A stretch of DNA of 64,000 nucleotides. Source: Physcia stellaris (lineage: Eukaryota > Ascomycota > Lecanoromycetes > Caliciales > Physciaceae). Both the position numbers and the translations under genes were made by a program. Shown here piece after piece: positions 12,072-22,851 of the stretch. The stretch covers positions 992,001 to 1,056,000 of the forward strand of contig JABSSW010000005.1 of NCBI GenBank assembly GCA_018902385.1, given 5' to 3'. The notes beneath the pieces are model-generated. The model was not told where the DNA came from. It ran no database searches and saw only the letters and a program-made list of their open reading frames with translations. Within the stretch, counting starts at the first letter, position 1. The number at the start of each line of letters is the position of its first letter.

Positions 12072-12605
12072 CTAGACAGCTCGCATTCCAGCTCCTCGAA
12101 TATCAATCGAAGGTATCTCCTCCTTATAATGTCTTATGTCAGAGATTCCCATGATTCCGTGCTCATCCGAAAATGCGGGATCTCCCGTCCGCGCCGTTCC
12201 GCGTAGCTGAAAATGAGATGATTGTGTCGCCATCAACGGCCATCTATACATCACTCCGTCAACATCACATTCCGTTGGCTCCCGTTGAAATCTTAACGTG
12301 TATCTCAGTTCGACTTCATCCATCATCAACATATCCTTCACGCGTATCTTTGATATGCACCCTTCCCCCTCAATAGGGGTACTCTTTCCTCTCAGTCGTT
12401 GCCGACTTAGGCGCACTACAATGGTCAGAGACCAGCCGTCGTTGCCCCAACCCGTCCTCACTTACCTCCTTTGTTGAAGTAATCATCCAGCAGCTTCCGA
12501 CGAGCGTCCTAGCTAGCCCCACTGCTATCATCTCCCAGGTCCTGCGTCTGCTCGTCTGTAAGTATTAGATCCCGCCTCTGTGCCTCGTAGAGATCAGGTC
12601 TTGTC
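12072..12605 (-). pseudogene. Decayed two-exon host gene piece with retained intron
   Basis: On the minus strand an upstream exon (about 12605-12466) reads PDLYEAQRRDLILTDEQTQD, GDDSSGAS, an in-frame TAG, then DARRKLLDDYFNKG. A 50-nt intron at 12465-12416 starts GTAAGT, has a CTGAC branch site and ends TTGTAG. The phase-1 join leads into VRLSRQRLRGKSTPIEGEG and on to ISDIRHYKEEIPSIDIRG, stopping at 12072. The splice phase fits exactly, so this was a real gene. The in-frame stop suggests a pseudogene. No family is recognised. A related exon with its own GTGAGG donor lies at 13310-13420. Confidence 0.6.
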
Positions 12606-12639
12606 GAGAGAATACTGATAGCAATCCAGACCAATCATT

Positions 12640-13300
12640 CCAGGCAATCCTCGCTTCCGCTGCCTATACACACCATCCCATCGATCATCACCAGTACCGA
12701 GATTTCAGCGTCATGGGCGTCAATTGGAAATTGGCTCACTCGAAAGAGCGGATAGTGGAAGGCGATGTCGACCTGCTTCGCTGTTGACCAAAGTATCGAC
12801 TGTTTATATTAGTCGCATAACGCGCGACGCTGGTTCCAGTTGAAGCAGTGATGGACGCGGAAGCAACACCTCGACTGAGGCAAACGTCGAGGAAGAGGCG
12901 TGCTTGCAGGAACGGACAGCTGTCAAAGGAAAGTTTTGTAGGGGTGGAGAGTCTGGCAGGAAGCTGATCCACTGTCCCGGATGTCAGTTAATCTGTCTGT
13001 AAGTCAACGTTGACTTCTCATTGAACCTGCGGAGTACTTACTTGACAGTCGAGACGTCTGCCCTCGGCATTATCGCCCTTGATGCAAAAGGAGACCACTA
13101 AATTCACCACCCCAAAGAGGCGATTCCAGCATCGCATAAAAAGACGATGAGGTCAACGGCGTTTCATGCTCCATGCCGTAACGATGGGTTCAGCTGGCGA
13201 CCATTATAATTGGGCTTGCTCTGTCCGCATTATCCGATCTGGATCGATATCGCGAAATCTGACGCAGGCATCCATGATGTAATGACCAGAGTCGAGCCGT
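12640..13300. other. Nothing recognised
   Basis: No long frame with a motif. Possible GTAAGT and GTCAGT sites occur but no pair gives a convincing exon. Confidence 0.4.
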
Positions 13301-13309
13301 CGTCGCCTC

Positions 13310-13425
13310 AAACCATCCTCACCTTCTGGATTTGGTGAAGCGAATCCCTTCTTGCTTCCTTTCTCTCAGCGTTCGCAAAAAGAACACGGTATGTAATGGT
13401 CATCATAACGATCGTCTCCAACTTC
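13310..13425 (-). pseudogene. Related copy of the exon ahead of the 12465 intron
   Basis: The minus strand reads YRVLFANAERKEARRDSLHQ followed by IQK and a donor-like GTGAGGATGG, then GGCGACGACGGCTCGACTCTG, which parallels the intron text at 12465-12416. The matching of both exon end and intron shows a duplicated exon-intron segment rather than a processed copy. Confidence 0.5.
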
Positions 13426-13896
13426 ACAATCGTGCTGACAGGATGATATAGATGCCTTATGGACGCTATCGAATCAAAAATTGGTGTCAACGAACTCCAT
13501 ATGAGTTTCCCCGAGCGTCCAAACTCGCCTCCAATTGCTCAACAGCTCCAGCGCCAGCAGTCCACTCGATATGTTTTGCTCTCTTTATACAGTCATCAAT
13601 ACAAGTCGTCTTCGAATGTTCCTGCTTGTGTTGTCGTCTGTTCCATGTCCAACTTCTAACAATAATTAGCAATTGTTCCCCAACAACCTTGCCATGCGTT
13701 TCATCAAGTTCATTCCTCGTCCACGATGTATATCATGCCCAGTCCTTTATATCAAGTCTTGTGGTGGTTCTCTCAATCTGTATCCTTCTCTTGGTAAAGA
13801 GTAAAGCCATCGGACATTCCTATAACTTACTTTGCGACCACATCGTCCATCTCACCACGTCTCTCATCTCCTGTACATCAATCAAACATCATCAGT

Positions 13897-13937
13897 CCAC
13901 CCTCCCACCCCGGAAATGGTGCCCACCCTCCCACCCA
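13897..13937 (-). other. Paired C-rich tracts, locus 2
   Basis: CCACCCTCCCACCCC (13897-13911) and CCCACCCTCCCACCC (13922-13936) sit 10 bp apart, preceded by an ACATCATCAG leader. On the minus strand both are quadruplex-capable. Confidence 0.7.
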
Positions 13938-13974
13938 CGAAGACCCAGTGGCGAAACTTACCGCCGTCGGTACC

Positions 13975-14105
13975 CGACAACCTACGACACCATGAAGAAA
14001 ATCCAATCTTCAGCTTCCGCCCCAAGTCGGGTAACGGTAGTTCTGTCGGGGAATCATAAAAAACAACATCACTTACTACAGACCATGAGATACAGAAGCC
14101 TTTAG
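13975..14105 (-). repeat. Dispersed ~150-bp family, copy 1
   Basis: GAAAATCCAATCTTCAGC, AAGTCGGGTAACGG, TCATAAAAAACAACATCACT and TTACTACAGACCATGAGATA match the order of blocks found at 36235-36405, 39487-39655, 44790-44945, 47490-47660, 53215-53395 and 58480-58615. The block order is constant, so this is one family, not chance similarity. Confidence 0.6.
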
Positions 14106-14199
14106 TATCATTAGCAATTCCGATAATTCAACGCGATGGACTGGGAACCCGCACGCTCGATAAATCACAAATACTCCAGGCTTAGTTCTTTGAAGAGCC

Positions 14200-14481
14200 T
14201 TGAATAGGATTCCTCCAGGACCCAGCGCTTTTGTTAATCGCGGGGAACGGGGAAGAAAAGATTCAACATTTATCGTAATTGTCTTTCCGGACGATTACGA
14301 AAGAGAAACAGACAAGCGACATAAGGACTTTGATTATTTGAAGAGGCCCGAATATTACGCCTATTACGACACTCGCATGATAGCAGCTTTAGGCTTGCGT
14401 GTGCGCTATCCTTTTGCTGATCTCCCAATATTCGCTAATCGCTTCTACCATCAAGTATCCATCAACCCCTCCCACCATTGA
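14200..14481 (+). CDS. Short acidic/aromatic open frame, unknown
   Basis: From ATG at 14200 a frame of 93 residues contains a run rich in Asp, Glu, Tyr and Lys (FPDDYERETDKRHKDFDY) and ends after RVRYPFADLPIFANRF. The last part has a relative in the plus frame at 16150-16200 (GDLFADLP). The flanks (about 14165-14220 and 14480) belong to the exon modules repeated at 14650 and 15970 on the minus strand, so the frame could be a chance overlap. No family is recognised. Confidence 0.25.
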   Translation: MNRIPPGPSAFVNRGERGRKDSTFIVIVFPDDYERETDKRHKDFDYLKRPEYYAYYDTRMIAALGLRVRYPFADLPIFANRFYHQVSINPSHH

Positions 14482-14646
14482 CCCACCGTCAAGCCTTGCC
14501 TCAATCTAAGGTACTCGCGCCACGACGATTGTGAATCGATCAGACCCTCGCTGATAGCTGCTGTTAAAAAAATTGATGAATTGTCTTCAACGTTGGCTGT
14601 CGAAATAAAAAGATCGCTAAAACCGAACATCTTGCCTGCTTCACCA

Positions 14647-15036
14647 TTACGATGTACTCCAGGCTTGACCCTTTGAATAGCCTTGGATAACAGCAAGATT
14701 CTGCCTCTCGCGCGGAACCAGTCTTAGGCTTGCGTGTGCGCGATCCTTTTGCTGACCCAATTTCCTACTTTTACTTGCGCGTGTCGCTTCAGCTTCCGCA
14801 GAGATGGTAGTGGGCACTTTCGATGGAGGCATGGCCCTGGCTTTATCTTCCGCATTCCGAGCAGAGTTGATGACGCGATTTTCCTTGTCTGACGAGAAAA
14901 AGGTAGCTGACGAGAGTGAAAGTTCAGTCGGACTATTTACGCGTCTTTGTGTTCGTCGCGTTCGTGAACGGTCATTGTGTGTATCTTCCTCGTTATCCGA
15001 GTCTTCGGGAGAAGACAAGACAGCTTGGCGAGCCAT
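14647..15036 (-). CDS. Ser-rich nuclear-type open frame, 129 aa, unknown
   Basis: A true ATG at 15036 opens a 129-residue frame beginning MARQAVLSSPEDSDNEED. It is rich in Ser, Arg and acidic residues, with a basic stretch (RSRTRRTQRR) at about residues 24-33 and a second one (RASKSRKLGQQKDR) near residues 87-100, both possible nuclear signals. No folded domain or membrane segment is seen. Its 3' part is homologous to the exon at 15989-16160, so it may be the first exon of a longer spliced gene; the repeat module LSKALQRTKPGV follows in another frame at 14690. Among the local copies it is the least broken. Function unknown. Confidence 0.4.
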   Translation of the reverse strand: MARQAVLSSPEDSDNEEDTHNDRSRTRRTQRRVNSPTELSLSSATFFSSDKENRVINSARNAEDKARAMPPSKVPTTISAEAEATRASKSRKLGQQKDRAHASLRLVPRERQNLAVIQGYSKGQAWSTS

Positions 15037-15579
15037 GGCGGAAGGAGGTGGAAACGAGTGGGGGTTTGCCTTGCGGGAGATATAGAGAGGGTCTCTCAAT
15101 ATTCATCATCCCAGCCACCATCAAGTCCTCCATCATCTCCAGGATATGAGCATGCTTGTGGATTGAGCATAATCCCGCTGGCGGCTGCTGTTTACGAGAG
15201 TTGATGGTCCTCAACATTGGTCGTCGGTACAAGACATCCCTTTTAAAGAAACAGCTGGGTCGGTCAAGCTCGAAGACGGTTGTGACGTGTTTACTTCCTC
15301 TAATGCAAGCGACTCTAGTGTCTCATCAAAAACGAGTCTCTTCAACGAAGCTCTTCAACGAAGCCTCTCATCCTATTCACTGAGTTTGGATAAAACACCT
15401 GCACTCGTGAATTCTGTAGCTTGATAAGGGGTCGGAGTCGTCTGTCCCTCAGATGATAAGAAGTCTTCACCCTTGTTGCCAGACTGTCTGGGCCTATCAT
15501 CTATGGACAGTAGCCATTAGCCTCTCCTGACCGTCGCAAAACTTAGCTGCTGTGCTAAAGGGACATGGGATTAGTCATT

Positions 15580-15846
15580 TCACAGGCCCAATAAGCCACT
15601 CAGCATCTTTTGAACGACGTTGTCATCATCTACCATGCTATCCATCATGCTTCGAAACTGCCATTGAGTGTGATCGAGCTCGTGATAACTCGATGCTGTT
15701 TTTCCCAATCGTCTTTGACAGACTTGAGCGGAAAAGGCATACTGATATGATTGGCTTAAGCTGTTAGGAGTAGATCTGCTTTGCGCATTTATCAGATCTC
15801 GCTCCTGGCTGCTGTTTGCGAGGGTTGACGAGCAGTCTTCGATGTT
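15580..15846 (-). pseudogene. Exon-module fragment
   Basis: The open frame (first ATG near 15846) reads MTNIEDCSSTLANSSQERDL, then SYQYAFSAQVCQRRLGKT and SMMDSMVDDDNVVQKML. The first part matches the same module at 14535, 15165 and 18215. No domain is recognised. The surrounding copies are worn, so this is listed as a gene fragment. Confidence 0.4.
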
Positions 15847-15988
15847 GGTCATGAGTCTAAGGGAAAGGTCGCTAGAACCGATCCTCGTCCTTGATGCTCG
15901 ATTCCTCGTCCGGCTTCATTCTCGGCCTCGGGTTCATAGTTCGCACCGTCCGTGCTAGGGCTACCTCGAGTAATGAGTTACACCAGGC

Positions 15989-16363
15989 TTAGTCTTTCGA
16001 AGAGCCTTGGATATCAGGACCGTTGTGACCCTCTCGAGAGGTAGCAGCTTCAGGCTTGTCTCTCAATGATAAGGAGATTCCGAGTTTCTGGCGATTCATT
16101 ACTGCAAGCGCCAGTTCATTGTCACTACAAACTGACGAATACCTTACTCCGCTCGAGTCAATCGGCGATCTTTTTGCTGATCTCCCATTGAGTTGGAAAG
16201 CGCTGTACTCGATATACGCTTTTCGAATTGACCTCATAATCCACAGGTCTTTCTGACTTTCTTTGCAGTAGCAAGGGTTCTGCTGGCTCTTGGACTGGGC
16301 GTCCTCGTCCATATCGTCGATACTGGTTATTGGTCGATGGATGGGTGTGAAACCTCGCATCAC
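15989..16363 (-). pseudogene. Exon-module fragment with Cys/Ser-rich frame
   Basis: The minus strand is open for about 124 codons and contains PITSIDDMDEDAQSKSQQNP, CYCKESQKDLW, SVCSDNELALAVMNRQKLG and a SLRDKPEAATSREGHNG segment. The second half is homologous to residues near the end of the frame at 14647-15036. The text around the CYCKES part recurs at 16500-16560. No known family. Confidence 0.4.
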
Positions 16364-16689
16364 CGACTTAATCGACTTCCTTGCCTATCTCTACTTGTAA
16401 GTAGACCGACCACAGAGTTATGAAGCGAGATCTATGCTAAAGTCTCAGTCACCTCGTTGTCGAAATGGATATGCTGTACTCACTTTACGTCTTTCGAGTT
16501 GGCCGAAGTATTCACAGGTATTTTTCTGGCTTTCTTTCAGTATCAAGGGTTCTGCTGGCCTCTGGATTGGAGAAATCTCCGTACGACTGGTACAAACTCG
16601 ATGTCCATCGCGTCAATCTTGACATGTCAATCCGAACGGGTCGATTCGCAGTCTCGGTCTGCCTCCGTGGTTGTCTACAACACTGATGA

Positions 16690-17080
16690 TTAGCACAGCT
16701 TGTCTGAGTCAATCACGAGTATATTCCCGGAGATGAAATCGACACATCCTGATATAAGCCCGACATTCCGAGCTGCTAAGTGAAGTAAGCCCTCACAATT
16801 GCGGATCAAGCACGAGTATATTCCCGGAGGTGACATCCATCCATCTTGATAAGCCCGATCTTTGATTCCGCCAGGTGAAGTAAGCCTGACATCTCGAGCT
16901 GCCAAATGAAGTACGCCCTGACGATAGTGATCGTCGCATTCTCCTTCGAAACCTGCTATGGGACCTTTTCATGAATGATACAGTATGGGTATATTTTCGC
17001 GATAATGGATAGACAGCCGGATTCAATAGCAGTCCATCTCCGACTGGGACAGAAGACCAACATCGTCATGAGTGAAGATC
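16690..17080 (+). pseudogene. MYND-family C-terminal fragment, copy 1
   Basis: Two stacked copies of a segment reading EYIPGDEID..(W)YKPDI occur at about 16710-16780 and 16808-16870, followed by text parallel to the DCEDRRIIHRNVLR and DTVRVYFRD stretch of the better copy at 51958-52290. Several stops interrupt it. Strand and order show a degraded copy of the same host gene. Confidence 0.6.
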
Positions 17081-17229
17081 CGATAGTCATCATTCGTAGA
17101 GAAGGCAACATCCTAGACTCTTTGGGTTAAGGGATGTGGCTCTTGCGGATGGAGCCGACGAAGAGAGGCAGATCCGAAGCATTCAGAATATTGTGTGAAA
17201 GACGTCAAAATAAGGTGTCGTACATTCTG

Positions 17230-18230
17230 ACTTACTCTGTCATCACCTCCGCTTTATCTTCGCTTCATCCGCCCGTCCATAGCCGTGTATCCTATCGCCA
17301 CATCACTTGGACTGGAGAATCGATTTCGAGTGTCGAGGAGCCTCCATTAACTCAACCACCAAGTATCCATCCGGCCCTTCATCCACTTGTGATGGGAGCG
17401 GCTGGGTCCAAATATAATTGGTATTGGTAACGTGTCGATTGATGGGTGTGGAACCTCGCATCGCAGACTCGGTGGTTGACACATGAATCGTATCTCTGAT
17501 GGAAATTAGGCCAGATTTCACCACGTTCACCTTCCCTTTACTCGTTCGACTTGTCTGTAGCCCTGAAATCTATCGCCTGATCAATGAGGCTTAACAATTG
17601 GCTTCGAGACTCGACCATTCATCAACCCAACCAGCAAGAATCGATCCGGCCTTCCTCCCATCCACGTTGGATTGGAGCGACCTGGTCCATATGGACGATA
17701 CCGATAATTGGTCGATTGATAGGTATGAAACCTCGCATCGCAGGTTCGGCCTGCTTCGATGTCTACTGATAATCAGTACAGCTGCAGCATTCCAACTTAT
17801 CCTCGCATCACATCGTTCATCTTACCTTTGCTCCGTCGACCTACATAGCCAGATATCCAATTGGCTGATCACTTGCTCTTGACAATTGGCTCCGAGCCTC
17901 CAAAGGCGTCCATTAGATCATTTCGTTGTCAAGCATTATCAACCCAAACACCATCGCGCATCCATCAAGCCCTCTCCCATCCACCTTGGATTGGAGCGAC
18001 CTCGTCCATATGAATGATATAGGTAACTGGTCGATGGAATCTAGCATCACAGGCTCGGTCTGCTTCGGTGGCTGTCCACTCTACTCGCAATTAGTACAGG
18101 TGCCAGGCTTCCCGACTTACTGTTACATTCTAGAGAGCACCCATCAGACCCTCCGTCCACCAAGCATCCATCGCCACGCCCTCCCACCCAGCAAGTCGGG
18201 GCCGACCCACCCACCCACGAATTGATCAGA
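17230..18230. repeat. ~280-bp tandem array
   Basis: Three units begin near 17240, 17530 and 17810. They share ATCAACCCAACCA, CATCCGGCCC, TTGGAGCGACCTGGTCCATA and GTGTGAAACCTCGCATCGCA. Isolated pieces lie at 16310-16360 and 18330-18370. The ATCAA..CATC leader and the following C-rich text resemble a worn form of the paired C-rich module, which appears intact at the end of this array (18179-18218). Confidence 0.8.
18179..18218 (-). other. Paired C-rich tracts, locus 3
   Basis: CCCTCCCACCC (18179-18189) and GACCCACCCACCCAC (18204-18218) are separated by a GCAAGTCGGG spacer, similar to the GGAAGTGAGGG spacer at other loci. Only the second tract approaches four G runs on the minus strand. Confidence 0.6.
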
Positions 18231-18639
18231 CTTCCGCTGTTGGCTACTGTCTAGGAGAGTTGATGAACTGTCTTCAATGATCGACATTCACATTATGGAT
18301 TCAAATTCATCGGATCACCGGCGATCAGAAAAGACAGGGATCGATTGATAGATGTGCAACCTCGCGATAGGCTCAATTCACTCTATCTCTACTGATTAGT
18401 AGCACAGCCTTCAGGCATTTCAACTTACTTGCATTTTCCACTTCACGTCTTCATTTCTATCTTCAGTATATCGTCAATTATGATGCCGAACTCTGAGTTG
18501 ACGTTTTTGTTGTTGATGATGATCGTCAGGGAAGGCAGTCGCGTACCTTCCTCACCACCTCGCCCACGAAGTCTTACGTTGGGGAAGGTGCGCACCTTCC
18601 TCATCACAACATCGGAGCTAATCCCAATCAGCCAATCCA

Positions 18640-18790
18640 TCCCAGGAATCATCAGGCAAGAGCATCAATGCCACCGATCATCCTGGGACACCATCTCCAT
18701 CCACCAACATCAAGAAATTTCCGAGGAGTGCAATCGTCAGGAAATCCAACTTACGAATAGCTTCACTGATCTTCTCAAATAATTCTTCTA
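18640..18790 (+). repeat. Truncated relative of the hairpin/poly-T element
   Basis: GGAATCATCAGGCAAGAGCA followed by CAATCGTCAGGAAATCCAAC matches the 5' two-thirds of the elements at 23766 and 55673 (GGAATCATCAGGCAAGAGCA, CCAATCGTCAGGAATTTC). The hairpin and T tract are absent. Confidence 0.55.
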
Positions 18791-18834
18791 AAGGCGTACA
18801 TTCCCGCAAGAATAGTGGTGCCAGCAAAGGTAGT

Positions 18835-21715
18835 GGTACAAGCGGTGTTAGGGTGGGGGTTCGTTTGTTTGGTGATAGGCTGTTGGGGTGTAGTGTAGAG
18901 ACTCCATCTTCGTACATTGTACGTTCAATAATTCGCAAAAGTAGGATCTCGTGCAAACTAGTGGTGTCAAGATGGGTGTTAGGGTGGGGGTTTGTTCGTT
19001 TGGGGGAAGATTGTTGGTGTATGGTGTAAAGCTTCTATTCTCATACATTGTAAAAACAGATACAATGGTGCACGCAGGTTGGTGTTAGGGTGTGGGTTTT
19101 TCTGTTGGTGAGTGCTGTAAGTTCTTCATCCTCCAATACTATTCGTCAACAGCAACGGTTCACGCAAAGTAGCTTTTAGGGTCGGGGTTTGGCTGTTTGG
19201 GGAGAGATTGTCGCTCTGTGCTCTAAAATCTTTATCCTCATTGTACGTCAACGAGGTTCCCGCCAAATAGTGTTAGGGTGGGGGTTTGTTCGTTGGGGAA
19301 GAGCTTGCTGGCGTGTGATGCAAAGCCTTTATCCTGATACATTGTACATTAAACGTAGTGGTGTTAGTGGTGTTAGGGTCGGGGTTTGTTTGCTTGGGGG
19401 AGGTCGTTGATGTGTGCTGTAGGGTCTTTGTCCTCTTATATTGTGCATCAACAGTAGTGGTTCATGCAAAGTAGTGGTTTTAGGGTGGGGGTTCGTTCGT
19501 TAGAGGCTGTTGAAGTATAGTGTAAAGCCTCTATCCCCGCCCATCGTACACGCAAAGTAGAGCTTCGAGCAAAGTAGTGTTAGGGTGGGGGTTAGTTCGT
19601 TTGGGGGAGGTCTTCGGTGTATAGTGTAGAGTCTCTATCTTCGCACATTTTAGAAGCAGAATGGGTAGCGTTAGGGTGGGGTTTGTTCGTTTGGCGGGAG
19701 AACTTCGGTGTGTGGTGTAGAGTATCCGATCTCGTCTGTCTTACAAGCAAATATAGTGCTGCACGCGAAAGTAGTGGTGGGTGTTAGGGTGGGGGTTTGT
19801 TCGTTAGAGATTGTTGGAGTATAGGCTAATGCTGCGTACTTTCTTCATCGCTATGTACAAAATCTTTGGTGTTTTGGGCATGGCCGGTGTGTAGGTGGCG
19901 GTCTCGCTGAGCAAAGTGTCTCAGCAGAGCAGTTTTTCGAGCTTTATTATTTTTTTATGTCCCTGCGGCTGAATTATGGAGCGAAGAAAAGGCCTCCAAA
20001 GAAGGTGAAAACGCCAATGGAGTCCAAAACAAGGAGTGAGCGGACGGGGCAAAAGAAGAAACAAAAGATGAGGAATGAAATGAATGGGGCATTGGCTTTT
20101 CAACTAATCAGGAGGTCAGCCCCTCCGAGTCACTTTCATTTCGTCGTCCCTGCATTAGCATCTGTGTCTAGCCTGAACGATGTAAAACCTCTATCCCGCC
20201 CATTGAATGGGCAAATATAGTGGTGCACGCATAGCCGTGGTGTCGGCAAGCAGTGTTAGGGTGGGGGTTTCGTTTGTTGGTGGGTGCTGTAGAGTCTCTA
20301 TTCCTGCACATCGTATTTTCTATACGCAAAATTAGTGGTACAAGCAGAGTAGTGTTAGGGTGGGGGTTTCGCAGTTTGAGGAGAGGTTGTTGGGTGAGTA
20401 GTCCGATCAAGCTGTATAACCACCCTCTTGGTGTTAGGGTGAGGGTTTGTTCGTTGGTGTGTGCAGTGGAGTCTCTATCCCCATACCTTGGTCGTTCAAT
20501 ATGCGAAAGTAGTGATACAAGCAAAGTAGAGGTTCAAGCATAGTAGTGTTAGGGTGGGGGTTTGTTCGTTCGGGGAGAGGTTATGAATGGGTATACCGTC
20601 ACGCTTTGTACTTTGGCCATTCTAGTGGTGTTAGGGTCGAGGTTTGCTTGTTACTGTAGAGTTTCTGTCCCCGTTCGTTGTACTTCCAATCCGCAGAAGT
20701 AGCGGTTCAAGCAAAGTAATGTTAGGGTGGGGTTTGTTCGTTTGGGGAGGTCATTGATTGCCAACCAACCTCCATCTCCGGTACTGCCACAACAATCCGC
20801 GGCGCCCCGGCCCTTTGCTTTTACCGAAAACCGAGTCCAGTACTTGAAACAAGAGATTGTTTCGAAGTTGCCTTTGCCTCAGACGAGATGGTCCCGACAA
20901 CAAAGACATAATTGGCCTATCGAGTCGACTGTTGGCGTGTCATGTAAAGCCCCTATCTTTTTCTATTGTACGTTCAATCACGCCCAAAGTCGTGGTCTCA
21001 GCAAAGGTAGTCGCACAAGCAGGTGGTGTTAGGGTGGGGCTTTGAATGTCTGTGGGCAATGTAGAGTCGGAGGTCTCCGTTCCCGTACGTTGTACTTCCA
21101 ATCTGCAGAAGTATTGCTTCAAACAAAGCAGAGCTTCGAGCAAGGTGGTGTTAGGGTGGGGGTTTGAATATTTTGAGGACAGGTTGTTGGGGTATATTGT
21201 AAAGCCTCTATCCTCGTCAATCGTACGGGCGAATAGAGGTGCACCCAGAGTCGTGGTCCAAGCAAAGGTGGTGTTAGGGTGGGGGTTTTGCAGTTTGAGG
21301 GGAGGTTGCTGGGTATATTGTGAAGCCTCTATCCCCACCCATCGTACGGGCAAATATAGTAATACACCCAAAGTCGTGGTGTTAGGGTAGTGTTTTATTT
21401 GTTAGTGGGTGCTGTAGAATCTCTATTCCCGTACACTGTACTTTCATTTCGAGTAAAAGTAGTGGTCCAAGCAAAGCAGTGTTAGGGTGGGGGTTTGTTC
21501 GTTTGGGGGAAATTGCTGGCGTGTGCTGTAAAGTCTCTATTCTCATATGTTGCACATCAAACGTAATGATGTTAGCAAAAGTAGAAGTGTTAGGGTGGGT
21601 GTTTGAATGTCGGTAGGTACTGTAGAGTTTCTGTCCTCGTACGTCGTTTTTCCACTTCGCAGAAGTAGAGGTTCAAGGAAAACAGAGGTTCGAGCAAGGT
21701 GGTGTTAGGGTGGGG
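18835..21715. repeat. G-rich satellite array 3 (largest)
   Basis: About 25 copies of the TTAGGGTGGGGGTTTG core lie between 18847 and 21710, about half of them exact, spaced 75-150 bp. Units carry CGTACATTGTACG or near variants (for example near 18912, 19340, 21085) and CAAGCAAAGTAGTG. The array is split by a 340-bp element at 19828-20175 and by unrelated sequence at 20755-20930. Confidence 0.88.
19828..20175. repeat. 340-bp dispersed element, copy 1
   Basis: It shares block order with 39070-39428: GTACTTTCTTCATCGCTATG, TTTGGGCATGGCCGG, GAGCGAAGAAAAGGCCTCC, GGGGCAAAAGAAGAAACAAA, AGGAGGTCAGCCCCTCC and TTCATTTCGTCGTCCCTG. It interrupts a G-rich array here. No coding signal is recognised. Confidence 0.7.
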
Positions 21716-22698
21716 GTTGAATGACATAGAGAATTATTGCGGAGTATACATAGAGAATCTCCACGAAACGACTGTTATGGTCAGCGATGAAAGACTACAG
21801 AAAAAGAACAAAAAACCTTCGTGATTGGAACAATAAAGAAGAATATTCGCGACTCGGCTAAGAATATACTTGTTGGAGAACTGATGAGTCGCCTGAACAG
21901 CACCGCAGTCGATTGCCGACATCTTTCTCCTTCGAACCTATCGACCTAGTCAGGCTGATCGATCGGCACCTAGCGAGCCTGCTACAAAGGCAGTCAATAT
22001 TTCATATCCTCCACAGGTTGACATTCGCGAGTATAGAATACTCACACTTCCAAGCGATGGGATACCACTTGATGAATACTGAAATGAAGACTCTACCTCA
22101 AGAGCCTCACACCTAACTCGCGAACGGGCGACCCCAAACCCCAAACTGAAGATCGGATTTCACTTGGCTTCGCTAACCCCAGTGAACCTACTTCAACGGC
22201 ACCTTGAGGGAGCCTGCTATAGCGAACTCATTGAGATCGCTACAGTGATTAATGAGCCTACCTCGGTGGCCACAAAAGCATGCGTTCGATCTTTACACGG
22301 CAGCCAACACCCAGACGGAGGTAGACCTATTACACCTCAGCAGCGACACAAGAGCAAATGGCATGGAGAGATGAATAACAGGAGTCGAGAAGGTCTGGCT
22401 ATATCGTCTACTCGGCGATCCTCTCCACAGCCGTCTGTCCGCCGTCCAGGTCTTGCAGTCAACCAGAATAAGAACTTGAAAGCCCGAATCCGAGAAGTTG
22501 AATCGGCACAGGCCCGCGTAACCCATACTGATCTACTCTGCCCCTGCCCTGCTCCATATGTAAGCATCCATCTAGGATATGATAATCTACTCTACCTTAA
22601 TATTGGTTCAAACTACCAATCAGAATATGAGCTGCCATCTTCTCACCCAGAATTGTCATCATCCATCAAGATATCGAGTGCCCACCCACCCACCCAGG
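21716..22698 (+). repeat. ~1-kb duplication, copy A
   Basis: This block starts directly at a G-rich core (TTAGGGTGGGGGTTGAATGA), runs through GGAGTATACATAGAGAATCT, CGAGCCTGCTACAAAGGCAG, GAGCCTGCTATAGCGAACTC and ACCTCAGCAGCGACACAAGA, and ends at the C-rich module (22681-22695). Copy B follows at 22852. The plus frame 22164-22727 is open for 187 codons and keeps SELIEIATVINEPTS and QHPDGGRPITPQQR, which copy B keeps in the same frame. I do not recognise a family. Confidence 0.75.
22681..22695 (-). other. C-rich quadruplex-capable tract, locus 4
   Basis: CCCACCCACCCACCC is preceded by CATCCATCAAGATATCGAG and followed by AGGAAGT. This is a single tract, with four GGG runs on the minus strand. 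Confidence 0.75.
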
Positions 22699-22851
22699 AA
22701 GTCTTGGTTCAAGCAAAGCAGTGTTAGGGTGGGGTTTGTTGGTTTGGGGTGAGGTTTTCGATGTGTGGTGGTGAGTCTTTCTCCTCAATTATTCGTACGT
22801 CAAAAGTAGTGGTTCTCGCAATGTAGTGGTACAAGCGGTGTTAGGGTGGGC

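Larger units (their letters stand above)
14400..16400 (-). repeat. Repeated exon modules of one unknown gene
   Basis: Three or four partial copies carry the same minus-strand modules. Module 1 reads LSKALQRTKPGV near 14170-14220, 14650-14690 and 15970-16010. Module 2 reads NVEDSSSTLANSSQERDLI near 14535-14590, 15165-15230, 15786-15850 and 18215-18270. Module 3 includes SVCSDNELALAVMNRQKLG at 16060-16160. Module 4 reads NPCYCKESQKDLW near 16240-16290, with a further DNA-level copy near 16500-16560. The copies differ in which modules survive, as expected for repeated unequal exchange followed by decay. Confidence 0.6.

Noticed and set aside
12173-12376. Plus-strand frame at 12173
   Set aside because: It is antisense to the better supported spliced minus-strand frame at 12072-12605.
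13452-14105. 217-residue plus-strand frame starting MPYGRYRIKNWCQRTPY
   Set aside because: It is the longest frame with a true ATG in that area, but it is rich in Cys and Ser, has no motif, and overlaps both a more protein-like minus frame (GAVEQLEASLDARGN) and repeat copies.
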